A stretch of 64,000 bases of DNA. It comes from DASSUW01 sp963844405 (GTDB lineage: Bacteria; Actinomycetota; Thermoleophilia; Solirubrobacterales; Solirubrobacteraceae). The notes beneath the pieces were generated by a model. That model saw only the letters and a list, made by a program, of their open reading frames with translations, ran no database searches and had not been told where the DNA came from. The stretch is taken from contig CAWJNZ010000010.1 of assembly GCA_963844405.1 (NCBI GenBank), positions 83,584-147,583 of the forward strand, written 5' to 3'. Positions 1-7,311 of the stretch are shown piece by piece; positions within the stretch are counted from its first letter, which is position 1; the number at the start of each line of letters is the position of its first letter. Made by a program: the position numbers and the translations under genes.

Positions 1-1
1 G

Positions 2-109
2 TCGGCGGTCGACACGATCGTCGACGCGCTCGGCGGCGCGTTCGGCGTCTCGAAGTACGCGGTCGTGAACGACGTCGGCGAGTTCTTCGAGGGCATAGGC
101 GAGGAGTAG
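2..109 (+). CDS. C-terminal fragment of a putative helix-turn-helix regulator
   Basis: Only the last 35 residues are in the window; the rest of the gene lies upstream. The tail contains VDTIVDALGGAFGVSKYAV, which reads as a recognition-helix segment (an 'alpha-turn-GVSKYTV' pattern) like the C-terminal HTH of DauR/YheO-type regulators. That assignment is inference from a short stretch. The frame ends in TAG. A tandem GCGAAG(G)CCACTTC repeat lies just downstream. Confidence 0.4.
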   Translation, partial: SAVDTIVDALGGAFGVSKYAVVNDVGEFFEGIGEE

Positions 110-115
110 AGTGAT

Positions 116-151
116 GCGAAGGCCACTTCACCGCTTCTGCGAAGCCACTTC
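116..151. repeat. Tandem 13-14 bp repeat with dyad
   Basis: GCGAAGGCCACTTC at 116-129 recurs as GCGAAGCCACTTC at 139-151, 23 bases apart. The second copy also forms a short dyad, GCGAAG-CCA-CTTCGC. It lies between the regulator fragment and the zinc-ribbon gene and could be a regulator-binding site or a weak terminator. No function can be assigned from sequence alone. Confidence 0.3.
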
Positions 152-285
152 GCGTCGATCACCGGCCGGGCCACACGCCGAACGACGACCTCGCGGGCTG
201 CATCGTCCCCAGCGACGGAAGAGCCGTCCCACAATCGAGCACCTGGACGCCGCGATCGGTCGTCCATGCTCAGGAGGTCGCCTAC

Positions 286-516
286 ATGCGCGAACGACAC
301 TTCCCACGCGTCTGCCCTGCGTGCCAGTCCCCAATGGCACGCCAGGAGGACACGTGCTGGCACTGCGGCACCCGATGGACGTCCGAGGACGAACCGCCGA
401 CAAGGCTGCGGGTGGTGGCCGGCGGCGCGACCGAAGCGCACCTCGCCGCGGACCGCTGGCTGAACGACGGCGGCAGCTTCGAGTCCGACGCGCCCGCCGT
501 CGCGGGCACGGGATGA
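286..516 (+). CDS. Small zinc-ribbon protein, unknown function
   Basis: A 76-residue protein. CPACQSPMARQEDTCWHCG near the N terminus gives two CxxC knuckles (about residues 10-13 and 25-28), the classic spacing of a zinc ribbon. The remainder is low-complexity with no other recognised domain. An AGGAGG ribosome-binding site at 272-277 with 8-base spacing fixes the ATG start. The stop overlaps the next gene's ATG (ATGA), so the two are probably cotranscribed and translationally coupled. Such ribbons bind zinc and often mediate protein or nucleic-acid contacts; the partner here is unknown. Confidence 0.75.
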   Translation: MRERHFPRVCPACQSPMARQEDTCWHCGTRWTSEDEPPTRLRVVAGGATEAHLAADRWLNDGGSFESDAPAVAGTG

Positions 517-1211
517 CGGAGGGCGCGATGCGGGTCTGCATCGTCGGCGCGTCCGGGAAGCTCGGGCAGCACATGGTCCGACACGCGCTCGACCGGGGGT
601 ACGAGGTGGTCGCCGTGTGCCGGGAACGGAGCGTGGGCAAGCTCGCCGAGTTCGAGGACCGGATCGACGTCGTGCCGGGCGCGACCGACGATCGCGAGGT
701 CATAGAGCGGGCGGTCGCCGGCTGCGACGCGGTGCTCGTCGTGCTCGTCCCGCGCGGCGTCCATGGCTACTCGTCGGGAACCGCTCAGGCGGTGCTCGAC
801 TACGCGCAGCCAGGCGCACGGCTGGTGTTCTCGTGCGGGTGGCACATCACGCGCGACGGCCAGGACGTCTACTCGTGGAAGGTCAAGGCACTCGTCAACG
901 TCGCCGGCCGAGTCGCACGCCTCGCCCGCGTCGTCGACCTGGACGACCAGGTTGAGGCGTGCCGGCGGATCTTCGCCAGCGACACCCGTTGGACCGTCGT
1001 CCGTGGCAGCAGCCTGGAGGAGGGCGACAGCGAAGGCCTGCCCGTGTGGAGCCGGCACGTGGGCGACGCCATCCTCGAGAGCGACATCACGCGCCGCGTC
1101 GACTTCGCCCTTTTCATGGTCGAGGCGATCGAGAGTGACGACCTCGTGCACGAGGCCCCCGCGATCGTCAGCCGCCGGAGCCCCTCGGCGCTCGCGCACG
1201 CGATGGCCTGA
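513..1211 (+). CDS. NAD(P)H-binding (atypical SDR / NmrA-like) protein
   Basis: A 232-residue protein starting at the ATG that overlaps the preceding stop; the frame is open much further upstream, but that part overlaps the zinc-ribbon gene and is unlike protein. The N terminus MRVCIVGASGKLGQHMV carries the GxSGKLG dinucleotide-binding turn of atypical short-chain dehydrogenases and NmrA-like proteins. A VLVVLVP strand and FSCGW follow at the expected places for a Rossmann fold. The classic YxxxK catalytic pair is not obvious, although YSWKVK near residue 120 could serve. It is probably cytoplasmic. The substrate is unknown; a redox-sensing role without catalysis is possible. Confidence 0.75.
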   Translation: MTEGAMRVCIVGASGKLGQHMVRHALDRGYEVVAVCRERSVGKLAEFEDRIDVVPGATDDREVIERAVAGCDAVLVVLVPRGVHGYSSGTAQAVLDYAQPGARLVFSCGWHITRDGQDVYSWKVKALVNVAGRVARLARVVDLDDQVEACRRIFASDTRWTVVRGSSLEEGDSEGLPVWSRHVGDAILESDITRRVDFALFMVEAIESDDLVHEAPAIVSRRSPSALAHAMA

Positions 1212-1222
1212 GCGCAAGCCAG

Positions 1223-1254
1223 AAACGGGACCGGCCCCGCAGTCGATCCCGTTT
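1223..1254 (+). terminator. Weak hairpin after the SDR gene
   Basis: AAACGGGA (1223-1230) pairs perfectly with TCCCGTTT (1247-1254) across a 16-base loop, 12 bases after the stop of the NAD(P)-binding gene. There is no long T tract, so termination is only a suggestion. Confidence 0.35.
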
Positions 1255-1400
1255 GCCGCGAGGGTGCGTTGCCTCGTCGCGCTGGCGCGCGTATCGGCGT
1301 AGAACCGCTCTCGGGCCGGGATTGTTGGCCGCAGGGCCAGCCTCGAACCCCACTCTACTCTCATCGGGGTCGGTGCGAGCGACCGTCCCCGATGCGACAA

Positions 1401-1808
1401 CTACGCGCGCAGACCGAACCTCCACGGAGGGACACCTCGGTCGCCTTGCTCCCGGACGTACGGCAGCGGCGAGTCCTCCAGCGACAGGTGCTCATCCAGA
1501 CACAACGCTTGCTCGAGGTCCGTCGATGCGGCAGTCGCCAAGCCGGAGCGGACGGGCTGCGCCGCAGGAGACGGCGGTGCGGCCCTCCGCGTGATGCTGC
1601 TCGCGCGATCGCAGTTCGGCGGCTTCCGCACGGCCGGCGGCGGCGAGGGCTCTCGCACCGGGAGCATCGCGCGCGGCGTCACGCCCGTGTCCAGGTCCAC
1701 CGCTCGAGAACGGACCTCGCTCAGCACCCGATCCCGGTCCGACGACGGGGGGAGCCGCTCGAGCTGGTCCACCAGATCCTTCAGCCGCTTGATGCGCTGC
1801 GCAGCCAT
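1401..1808 (-). CDS. Hypothetical protein with helical N terminus
   Basis: A 135-residue protein. The first 50 residues are charged and helical (MAAQRIKRLKDLVDQLERLP then a region rich in Arg, Asp and Glu); the C-terminal half is proline-rich and probably disordered. A strong AAGGAGG Shine-Dalgarno (reverse complement of 1814-1820) lies just before the ATG, the best reason for accepting the gene. It convergently faces the SDR gene and ends just outside the integrated element. No family is recognised. Confidence 0.6.
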   Translation of the reverse strand: MAAQRIKRLKDLVDQLERLPPSSDRDRVLSEVRSRAVDLDTGVTPRAMLPVREPSPPPAVRKPPNCDRASSITRRAAPPSPAAQPVRSGLATAASTDLEQALCLDEHLSLEDSPLPYVREQGDRGVPPWRFGLRA

Positions 1809-2536
1809 TCACGCCTCCTTCTTGCCGACCGTTTAGGAGAGTGCCGCGGAGTGGCCACCCAGGCCGATCAAGGTAGCGGCCGCGGGCCGCCGCGAAACGC
1901 AACATCTGTCCACCCCGACGATCGTCACGCGGCCGCGACGCCGCGCAGCGACGTGCACCCGACGACGCGGTGATGTGCCTTCCCCCTCTGCTGCCTTGGG
2001 AGAACTGGACCCAGGCTTGGGAATGGGGCGCTCGGAGAGGAAGCCGACGGCCGGACTCGAACCGGCGACCCCTTCATTACGAGCGTCTGCAGGGCCCGAG
2101 ACGTGGTGGCCGTCACGGGCATGGACCGGCATAAAGTACCTGCTCACGAGCAGTTGTGGGAGCCAGAGCGCGACGCGGGTTCGTTCCACGTGGTCGGGTC
2201 GATGTACCCGTCTCGTACTGCGCGGCAGTCGCCAACGGCGCGCTCGTTTGAACTCACGCCCTCGGAAGGCGGAACACGGCGTCACGATCCATTGTCGTCC
2301 GGGGCCGACGGCGGAGACGACCGCAACCCACGCGAAACAGCAAGAGCTCGGTCTACCCGGGGGTGGACGCAGAGCTTGGTTAAGGGTCCAGTTCTCAGCG
2401 TCGCGATTCCGCCGCTCGTGGTCCCGGTGCCTGGCCATGGACGCTGAGAACGCCATGCGCGAAGCCCGAGGATGCCCGGCACCGGCGGGCATGCGACGCT
2501 TAGCGTTCCCTCATCCGTTCGAGATACAGTTTCGCG
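1809..2536. other. Gene-free stretch holding the left attachment site
   Basis: No convincing coding region on either strand. It contains the upstream region of the 1401-1808 gene, then the 44-bp copy of the tRNA-Thr 3' part at 2040-2083, then about 450 bases inside the element before its first gene. From 2084 onward the sequence bears no similarity to the rest of the tRNA, as expected at an integration junction. Confidence 0.6.
2040..2083. repeat. att direct repeat, distal copy
   Basis: Forty-four bases identical to 10383-10426. It reads as the 3' part of tRNA-Thr on the minus strand (T arm, variable region, half of the anticodon arm) and stops abruptly at 2083; the flanking bases at 2039 and 2084 already differ. 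No tRNA can fold from it, so it is an attachment-site remnant rather than a gene. Confidence 0.88.
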
Positions 2537-3343
2537 GTGGTGGACCTCCCGGCTCCTAGATTCGTCATGGCCCACGGCGTCCTGGCGCTGCCGACCCCGT
2601 CTCGGAGGCCCGATCTGGACGAGAGGTTCATCGACGCCGTACGGCACGAGTTCGCCAACGTGACGCACCGGCAGGTTCTCCCGCCTGAGGCACCGCCGAA
2701 CACGCCGCATCTCACGCTCGCGAGCACTTCGTCGCAGTTGGTGCTTTCTGGCATGCAGGCCGACTTCGAAGTCCGGTTCTACGGTGATTACCTCGGCGAC
2801 CTTAGTAAGTGCCTCGACTACATTGCGCGAAAGCTGAACGCAATGCTCGCGGGCTTCGCGGCGACCGACCGCGTGCCGGCCACGGTCGGACTCATCACGA
2901 CGCTCTGGTTCAGCTTCCGCGATCTTGAGATTCGCCCGGCCGAACACATACTTGCCACGCACCTCAAGACGCAGGTTGACCCCGCAAGCGTGCAGGACGC
3001 CGTTGCGAGGGTGGCCGTCAAGGTGGACGACAAGTACTTTCTGAACCTGACGGCTAGCAACTACGAATCTCGGGTGTTCTCTCGGACACTGATACCGGGC
3101 ATGCAGCACGCCATCGCCGTGAAGGCCTGGGAGGGCACGATCGACGATACCGGAGTCGAGTTGGCGGTCGATATTAACAACGGCTTGGAGGCCAGGTCAC
3201 TTGAGGCTGACCCGACCGTGACGGAGAACGGCATGGCGGCAGTCGTCCGGCTTCTTGAGAAGATCGCGCTATCAGTAGGACCTGCCTATGTCCAGAACGC
3301 GCAATTGGACCTTGATGCGATCACCGCTGGGGCTTCAGGATGA
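2537..3343 (+). CDS. Hypothetical protein, first gene of three-gene island cassette
   Basis: A 268-residue protein, cytoplasmic by appearance, with no signal peptide or membrane helix. Its alternating strands and helices, with SQLVLSGMQADFEVRFYGDY near residue 68 and a long helix around ARKLNAMLAGFA, recall in a general way the sporadically distributed TIGR04255 proteins, but I cannot confirm this. The start is a GTG without a clear Shine-Dalgarno; an ATG at 2567 is an alternative. The stop overlaps the next ATG (ATGA). Base composition is clearly lower in GC than the chromosome, supporting transfer. No function is claimed. Confidence 0.7.
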   Translation: MVDLPAPRFVMAHGVLALPTPSRRPDLDERFIDAVRHEFANVTHRQVLPPEAPPNTPHLTLASTSSQLVLSGMQADFEVRFYGDYLGDLSKCLDYIARKLNAMLAGFAATDRVPATVGLITTLWFSFRDLEIRPAEHILATHLKTQVDPASVQDAVARVAVKVDDKYFLNLTASNYESRVFSRTLIPGMQHAIAVKAWEGTIDDTGVELAVDINNGLEARSLEADPTVTENGMAAVVRLLEKIALSVGPAYVQNAQLDLDAITAGASG

Positions 3344-3753
3344 GAGGCGGCACCGCATCGACGCCTGCTCATGAGTTCGTCGGTCTAGAGCAGCCGCACA
3401 GTAGTTACAAGGTCAAGGCCACCCTGCAAGGTGCGACTGATCCGCAGCTGGTTCGCGCCTCCATGACCGCCACGCAGTCGCTCTTCCAGCAGAACCGTTT
3501 CCAGGCATATCTGTTGCCAGTGGCGGTCGCGGCAGCGTTCCTCGGAACCTCCGGCTCCCTCGTTGAGGAAGTCGGCCAGGAGATAGGCAGGACCACCGAA
3601 ACGCAGACCATCCGGATCGCATGGCCGACCGATGATGAATGGTTCTACTCGCCGGAGCTGATCACGCCCGATCAGGTTCGCAGCCTCAACGAGCTCCTCG
3701 CCGTTCCTTTCACTGACGACTTGGGATTCGAGTACTTCCCCGAAGACGCTTAG
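3340..3753 (+). CDS. Hypothetical protein, second gene of island cassette
   Basis: A 137-residue protein overlapping the previous stop by four bases. It has a single moderately hydrophobic stretch near residues 53-72 (AYLLPVAVAAAFLGTSGSLV) that could be a membrane helix or a buried core helix. The C-terminal half is acidic, with several Trp/Tyr/Phe residues (AWPTDDEWFYSPELI). No family is recognised. Three-base spacing to the next gene implies one transcript. Its small size and position between two larger partners suit an adaptor or membrane-anchor role, but this is speculation. Confidence 0.65.
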   Translation: MRGGTASTPAHEFVGLEQPHSSYKVKATLQGATDPQLVRASMTATQSLFQQNRFQAYLLPVAVAAAFLGTSGSLVEEVGQEIGRTTETQTIRIAWPTDDEWFYSPELITPDQVRSLNELLAVPFTDDLGFEYFPEDA

Positions 3754-3756
3754 TCG

Positions 3757-4341
3757 ATGTACTCCGGGAAGTGGAGCCCAGGGCTTCGACAGGGCGATGT
3801 ATTCGGCCCGTTCCCGTTCCCGTACATAAAGGCCACGGCGCGGCCCGTGACTCGCGCCGCGTTCGAAGCCAAGCCTGGCGCCGAAGTTGAAGAACTTCAG
3901 ATTCCCGCAGGTTCGCGCTTCATCGCAGTCCTATCGCACGACTGCGAGTTCAATGAGGGAAAGCGGGTTAGCTTTCTTGTAGCTCGCTTGATCAACCTGA
4001 ACGCCAACCTCACAGAAGCGCAGCGCCAAGAGCTGCGCGCTGCGAACGATGCCTTGGAGGGGGCTGAGGGGCCTATATACGCCGTTCTCAACACCTTCGT
4101 GGTCGATGCGATACCCGGAGTGCTGGCTGATGCCATGCAGATTGATTTCGCCTCCATGACGTCGTTTCCGATGAAGGCGGTCGGTAACTGCCATGCCTTG
4201 AAGCGGGCCGAGCTGGACCATGAGCACCGCGTGAAACTCCGAAGAAAGCTGGCGTTTTATTTCGGGCGTGATGCGGACGATATCCCGGACGACGAGAAAG
4301 CCGATCCGCCGGCGATCAGCGTTCCCGAGGGCCCCGACTAA
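3757..4341 (+). CDS. Hypothetical protein with LSHDCE motif, third gene of island cassette
   Basis: A 194-residue protein. The N terminus GLRQGDVFGPFPFPYIK followed by FIAVLSHDCEFNEGKR (about residues 51-66) is a recognisable 'QGD...(S/T)(H/Q)xCD/E' pattern seen in uncharacterised small proteins of mobile regions. The Asp, Cys and Glu could form a metal or catalytic site, which is untested. The rest is mixed helix with a charged C-terminal tail. It starts three bases after the preceding stop and ends the cassette. GC is lower than the flanking chromosome, and codons rare elsewhere in the window (ATA) are used. Confidence 0.68.
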   Translation: MYSGKWSPGLRQGDVFGPFPFPYIKATARPVTRAAFEAKPGAEVEELQIPAGSRFIAVLSHDCEFNEGKRVSFLVARLINLNANLTEAQRQELRAANDALEGAEGPIYAVLNTFVVDAIPGVLADAMQIDFASMTSFPMKAVGNCHALKRAELDHEHRVKLRRKLAFYFGRDADDIPDDEKADPPAISVPEGPD

Positions 4342-4443
4342 GGTGATGCCTGCGCGTCGGCTGAGGCGGAGGAGTCGCAGCCCTACAGGCAGGCGGTAGG
4401 CAGCGCACTGGCAGGCGCGGAGTTTCTGGACGAAGTCGGGCGA

Positions 4444-4959
4444 CTACTCGGCCCTCGCCCGGCGTCCGTGCCACTGCAAGAGCTGGACTCGGCATTGGGC
4501 CAGTGCGAACCCGACGTGGGCGACTGCAAGCAGCGCGTCGTTGAAGCTCTCGCCGTCCAGGTATTCGTGTTCGTCGGGAGCCCGCGCGTCGGAACGCACG
4601 ACAGCGACGACTTTGTCGCTCGCCTCGAAGTGGACGTAGGCCGAGTGGATGACGCCGTTTCGATATCGCGCGAGTTCTCGGCATCGAGCTAGTAGGTCCT
4701 CAAGACGCCGCTGGAACTCGGGCACGTCGCCGCGATGTTCCTTGGTGAATGCGAGAACGGCAGGCGCGGTCTTGTCGACCAACTCCTGGAATCTCAAGCG
4801 AGCCAGCCTTGGACGCGCGTTCCAACCCGCGCTCTCCGGGTCTAGCGCAAGGCTGGTGAGCGAGATCAGTTCGGATTCCAGCGACTGGAAGAAGACGACG
4901 AAGCGCCCGATCTGGCGGTAGATCGCATCCTCGTCGGCAGGCTGGAACTCCACGGCCAC
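4444..4959 (-). CDS. HEPN-like protein
   Basis: A 171-residue, almost all-helical protein. Near residues 97-107 it has ARYRNGVIHSAY, which fits the R-(N/D/H)-x3-H signature of HEPN ribonuclease domains (Arg100, Asn101, His105). HEPN proteins are typically metal-independent RNases in toxin-antitoxin, abortive-infection and CRISPR effectors. Here the motif is intact, but no nucleotidyltransferase antitoxin (MNT) is adjacent. It faces the three-gene cassette convergently inside the island. The start is GTG at 4959 (a second GTG lies two codons on). A non-toxic HEPN or RiboL-PSP-like helper is an alternative. Confidence 0.6.
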   Translation of the reverse strand: MAVEFQPADEDAIYRQIGRFVVFFQSLESELISLTSLALDPESAGWNARPRLARLRFQELVDKTAPAVLAFTKEHRGDVPEFQRRLEDLLARCRELARYRNGVIHSAYVHFEASDKVVAVVRSDARAPDEHEYLDGESFNDALLAVAHVGFALAQCRVQLLQWHGRRARAE

Positions 4960-5044
4960 GGAACAAGGCTTGCATGTTCCGGCTAGCGCGCGCGGCGCCT
5001 ACGCTTCCCTGTATGGGCCGTGGGGCAGGTGGTGGCGCTCGCCG

Positions 5045-5266
5045 ATGGCGACGGTTGGGATCGAAGCCGCCGTGGCGTTGCGGCGCGCGGTCCATCCGGT
5101 GGACGACGCCGCGCGTGGGGAGCGCGGGATCGACTCGGCGCTGCTCGACGAGCTCGGCCTGACGCCAGCCGGTCGGCTGCGGCCGCAATCGATGGCCGAA
5201 CCCGACCCGAAGTCGTCGGCCACGATCGCATTGCTGTCCGGGCGCTCCGATCCGGGCGAGCGTTGA
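5045..5266 (+). CDS. Possible phage terminase small-subunit remnant
   Basis: About 73 residues from ATG 5045. The segment ALLDELGLTPAGRLR resembles the C-terminal 'LxxLGLTPxSRxRL' signature of P27-type small terminase subunits, but no HNH or large terminase lies nearby and the protein is short for the family. It could be a decayed fragment or an independent small gene. It is within the island, upstream of other small genes on the same strand. Confidence 0.4.
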   Translation: MATVGIEAAVALRRAVHPVDDAARGERGIDSALLDELGLTPAGRLRPQSMAEPDPKSSATIALLSGRSDPGER

Positions 5267-5297
5267 TCGTCCGAGGGCGAGCGTACGCTCAGCGGCC

Positions 5298-5608
5298 GTG
5301 AAGCTGCACGGCCACGTGGTTTGCGACGCGCCGGGCTGCAACGCGACCGTGCCCGACGACTCGCCCAAGCTCGCGGCGTGGGAACAGATCACGGGCAACG
5401 ACCGCCCAACGCCGACCTGTGCGCTGCGTGCGCGGACCGCAAGGCGCGCGGCGTGCTGGCGGAACCCCTCACCCTGCAATGCGGGCGCTGCGGGCAACCG
5501 TCGGGCGACAGCGTGACCCATTGGTGGCGCGTTCGGAGCAATGACGGTCGCATCATCGACGTGTGCAACGCCTGCGCGACCGACGACGACGTGACGGACG
5601 TGATCTGA
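5298..5608 (+). pseudogene. Zinc-ribbon protein split by a frame shift
   Basis: From GTG 5298 the frame reads VKLHGHVVCDAPGCNATVP and continues sensibly to WEQITGNDRP (about 5405). The sensible sequence then resumes in another frame as NADLCAACADRKARG, LTLQCGRCGQPSGD and IDVCNACATDDD. Joined, this gives about 100 residues with four CxxC/CxxxxC knuckles, as in phage-type zinc-ribbon proteins. A single missing base near 5405-5415 explains the break. Whether it is a real mutation or a sequence error cannot be told here. Confidence 0.45.
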
Positions 5609-5609
5609 C

Positions 5610-6083
5610 GTGGCGGTCGAAGTCGTTGATCTCGTCGCGCAAGCCGGCGTCTCGACCGTGGTGGCCGGCACGGTCGCCTACTTCACGACGCTGTGGAAGA
5701 CCAACGGCGAGATTCGGCGCCTGCGTGCCGAGCGTGACGAACTGCATTACAGCCACCGACAGGCCAACTACCACAACCTCTTGAACGCCGAGCGCATGAT
5801 GCACGCGATTCTGCGCGAGGGGCAACGGCCGCCAGCGGACACCGGGTGGGAAGAGGTCAAGGACCGCTTCCGCGAGTGCGTAAACGGGGTAATTATCTCC
5901 GGGTCCGCCGAAACCGTTGCGATGGCCCGACGGCTCGACCACGCGTACTTCGGCGCGCGAAGCCAGTTCGGGGCAAACCTCACGCCAGAGACGGTCAGTT
6001 GGAACGAGCGCAACGAAGCCAGGCGCGCGTACATCGAGGCAGTCCGTGCCGATCTCGGGGCGCCGGGCTCACGTCGCGTCTGA
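5610..6083 (+). CDS. Hypothetical protein with N-terminal hydrophobic helix and coiled coil
   Basis: A 157-residue protein starting at GTG. Residues 9-27 (VAQAGVSTVVAGTVAYFTTLW) can form one membrane-spanning helix. It is followed by a charged helical stretch (IRRLRAERDELHYSHRQ) likely to be a coiled coil. A single N-terminal helix plus coiled coil resembles small membrane-associated phage proteins, but no family match is claimed. It is spaced one base after the zinc-ribbon frame and is probably in the same transcript. Confidence 0.55.
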   Translation: MAVEVVDLVAQAGVSTVVAGTVAYFTTLWKTNGEIRRLRAERDELHYSHRQANYHNLLNAERMMHAILREGQRPPADTGWEEVKDRFRECVNGVIISGSAETVAMARRLDHAYFGARSQFGANLTPETVSWNERNEARRAYIEAVRADLGAPGSRRV

Positions 6084-6324
6084 GCCACCCGGAGGGGACC
6101 ACAGGCCGGTAGTCGCAACGCCGTCAGTCGCCCGATTCCGAGACCACGCGTCGCTTGCTCAGGCTCCCGGCATCCGCAGCTCGCTGGCGTTCGCCCGGCC
6201 GCTTCGAGGGGGCAGCACGGCCGCCGAGCTAACTGCTGCATTGCGCTGGCGCAACCGCAATGAGAGCGATGGCGCACGCTTCGGTGACCGACGGCCGGAC
6301 CGCACCCGGTGACCGCTACATTTT

Positions 6325-6338
6325 GGTACCGAGGTACC
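6325..6338 (+). promoter_or_regulatory. Twin GGTACC repeat overlapping the RBS of the RHH gene
   Basis: GGTACC-GA-GGTACC: two copies of a 6-bp palindrome two bases apart, ending two bases before ATG 6341 and covering the only GAGG Shine-Dalgarno-like sequence. Ribbon-helix-helix repressors commonly bind tandem short repeats at their own promoters, so this is a plausible autoregulatory site. That reading is inference. Confidence 0.4.
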
Positions 6339-6340
6339 GC

Positions 6341-6766
6341 ATGGCACGCGCTCAGTCTCCCATCAAGGTCCACGAGTCCACCAAGGAGAAGGTCCGCTAC
6401 GCCGCGTTGATGGCCGGGCTCAAGCAGTCCGAACTCGTCGAGCGTGCGATCGACGAGTACGTCGAGCGACATCGTGAGGAGTTCCAGCGGCGCATGGAGC
6501 GGGCTCAGGAGGCGCTGCTCGGCGGGAAGGCCTCGACCCTTGCGTATGCGACCGGCGTGAGCGAGGACGACGTTGCGCGCGTCGGCGGCGTCGCGTCAGA
6601 TCAGGTCGGCTCGCGCAAGCCCAAGCGGGCGACCTCGAACCAGGCCAGCTCGCCAGAAGGCCAGTCCGCGCGTGGTTCCCAGAGCTCGGCCTCGGCCGCG
6701 TCGAAGACGAGGCGGAAGAGCACGTCGCGGAGTCGCTCGTCGACGAAGCGGCCGTCGGCCGCCTGA
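6341..6766 (+). CDS. Ribbon-helix-helix-type DNA-binding protein
   Basis: Up to 141 residues from ATG 6341. The N-terminal 50 residues (SPIKVHESTKEKVRYAALMA then LKQSELVERAIDEYVERH) show the beta-strand plus two-helix pattern of MetJ/Arc-type ribbon-helix-helix proteins such as type II antitoxins. From about residue 87 the sequence becomes a Ser/Arg/Lys-rich low-complexity tail. This tail lies opposite the 3' end of the next gene, a 166-base convergent overlap, so the C terminus may be an artefact of a mutated stop. No toxin gene is adjacent on the same strand. A twin GGTACC repeat sits at its start. Confidence 0.55.
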   Translation: MARAQSPIKVHESTKEKVRYAALMAGLKQSELVERAIDEYVERHREEFQRRMERAQEALLGGKASTLAYATGVSEDDVARVGGVASDQVGSRKPKRATSNQASSPEGQSARGSQSSASAASKTRRKSTSRSRSSTKRPSAA

Positions 6767-7311
6767 GTCGCGATCGCGACCCAGATCTCGTCGCCGGCGG
6801 CGGTCGCGTGCAGGCGAGCGTCGACGAGTTCGCCGAAGCGGAGCGCGACGTCGCGGCCGCGGCGCGCGAGCGCATCGGCGAGCGCCTCCGGGATGACGGC
6901 CGCCGCGGCGTCGATGATGCGGGCGTTGCGCTCGAGCGCGTCGCGGAGGCGGTCGTCGTCATCGGGCAGGAGCCGGCCGGCGTCGTGGAGAGCGATGAAG
7001 TGCTCGTAGGCGTCCTCGGCGGACCCTGCCGCCCGTTGCGCGCCGGCGCAGAGCCAGAAGCGGCCCTCGTCGGTCTCGAGCCATGTCGCGCCGCGCCAGC
7101 GGCCGTGACGGAGCCGGTAGACGAGCGGGTGCTCGATCGCGAGGATCCGCTTCTGCCCGCGCGGCGCCGTCGGCGCGACGCGGCGCGCCTCGGCGACGAG
7201 CGGGTGGTCCAGCGCGCCAAGGTCGACCTCGACTGGCGGGATGCCGAGTTCCAGGTCGTCGCGGACGCAGCGCAGCGTTACGCGGGTTCGGCGGGTGCGG
7301 CGCGTGGCCAT
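6601..7311 (-). CDS. Hypothetical island protein
   Basis: A 236-residue protein from ATG 7311. The basic N terminus (MATRRTRRTRVTLRCVRDDL) is followed by a compact region with HPLVYRLRHGRWRGATWLE and RFWLCAGAQR, resembling strand-rich small domains of mobile-element proteins. A helical, Ala/Leu/Arg-rich half then follows. No family is recognised. It is transcribed in the same direction as the integrase, downstream of it, separated by a gene-free 380 bases with a strong hairpin, so it is probably expressed independently. It overlaps the ribbon-helix-helix gene tail-to-tail. Confidence 0.6.
   Translation of the reverse strand: MATRRTRRTRVTLRCVRDDLELGIPPVEVDLGALDHPLVAEARRVAPTAPRGQKRILAIEHPLVYRLRHGRWRGATWLETDEGRFWLCAGAQRAAGSAEDAYEHFIALHDAGRLLPDDDDRLRDALERNARIIDAAAAVIPEALADALARRGRDVALRFGELVDARLHATAAGDEIWVAIATQAADGRFVDERLRDVLFRLVFDAAEAELWEPRADWPSGELAWFEVARLGLREPT

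Noticed and set aside
111..512. N-terminal extension of the NAD(P)-binding protein
   Set aside because: The upstream open frame is Arg-rich, overlaps the well-started zinc-ribbon gene, and the Rossmann motif begins right after the ATG at 513.
2040..2083. A second tRNA-Thr gene
   Set aside because: Only the 3' half of the tRNA is present and the rest does not follow, so it is an attachment-site remnant.
5298..5608. Selenocysteine or recoding in the zinc-ribbon protein
   Set aside because: The two halves are in different frames; an in-frame TGA does not join them.
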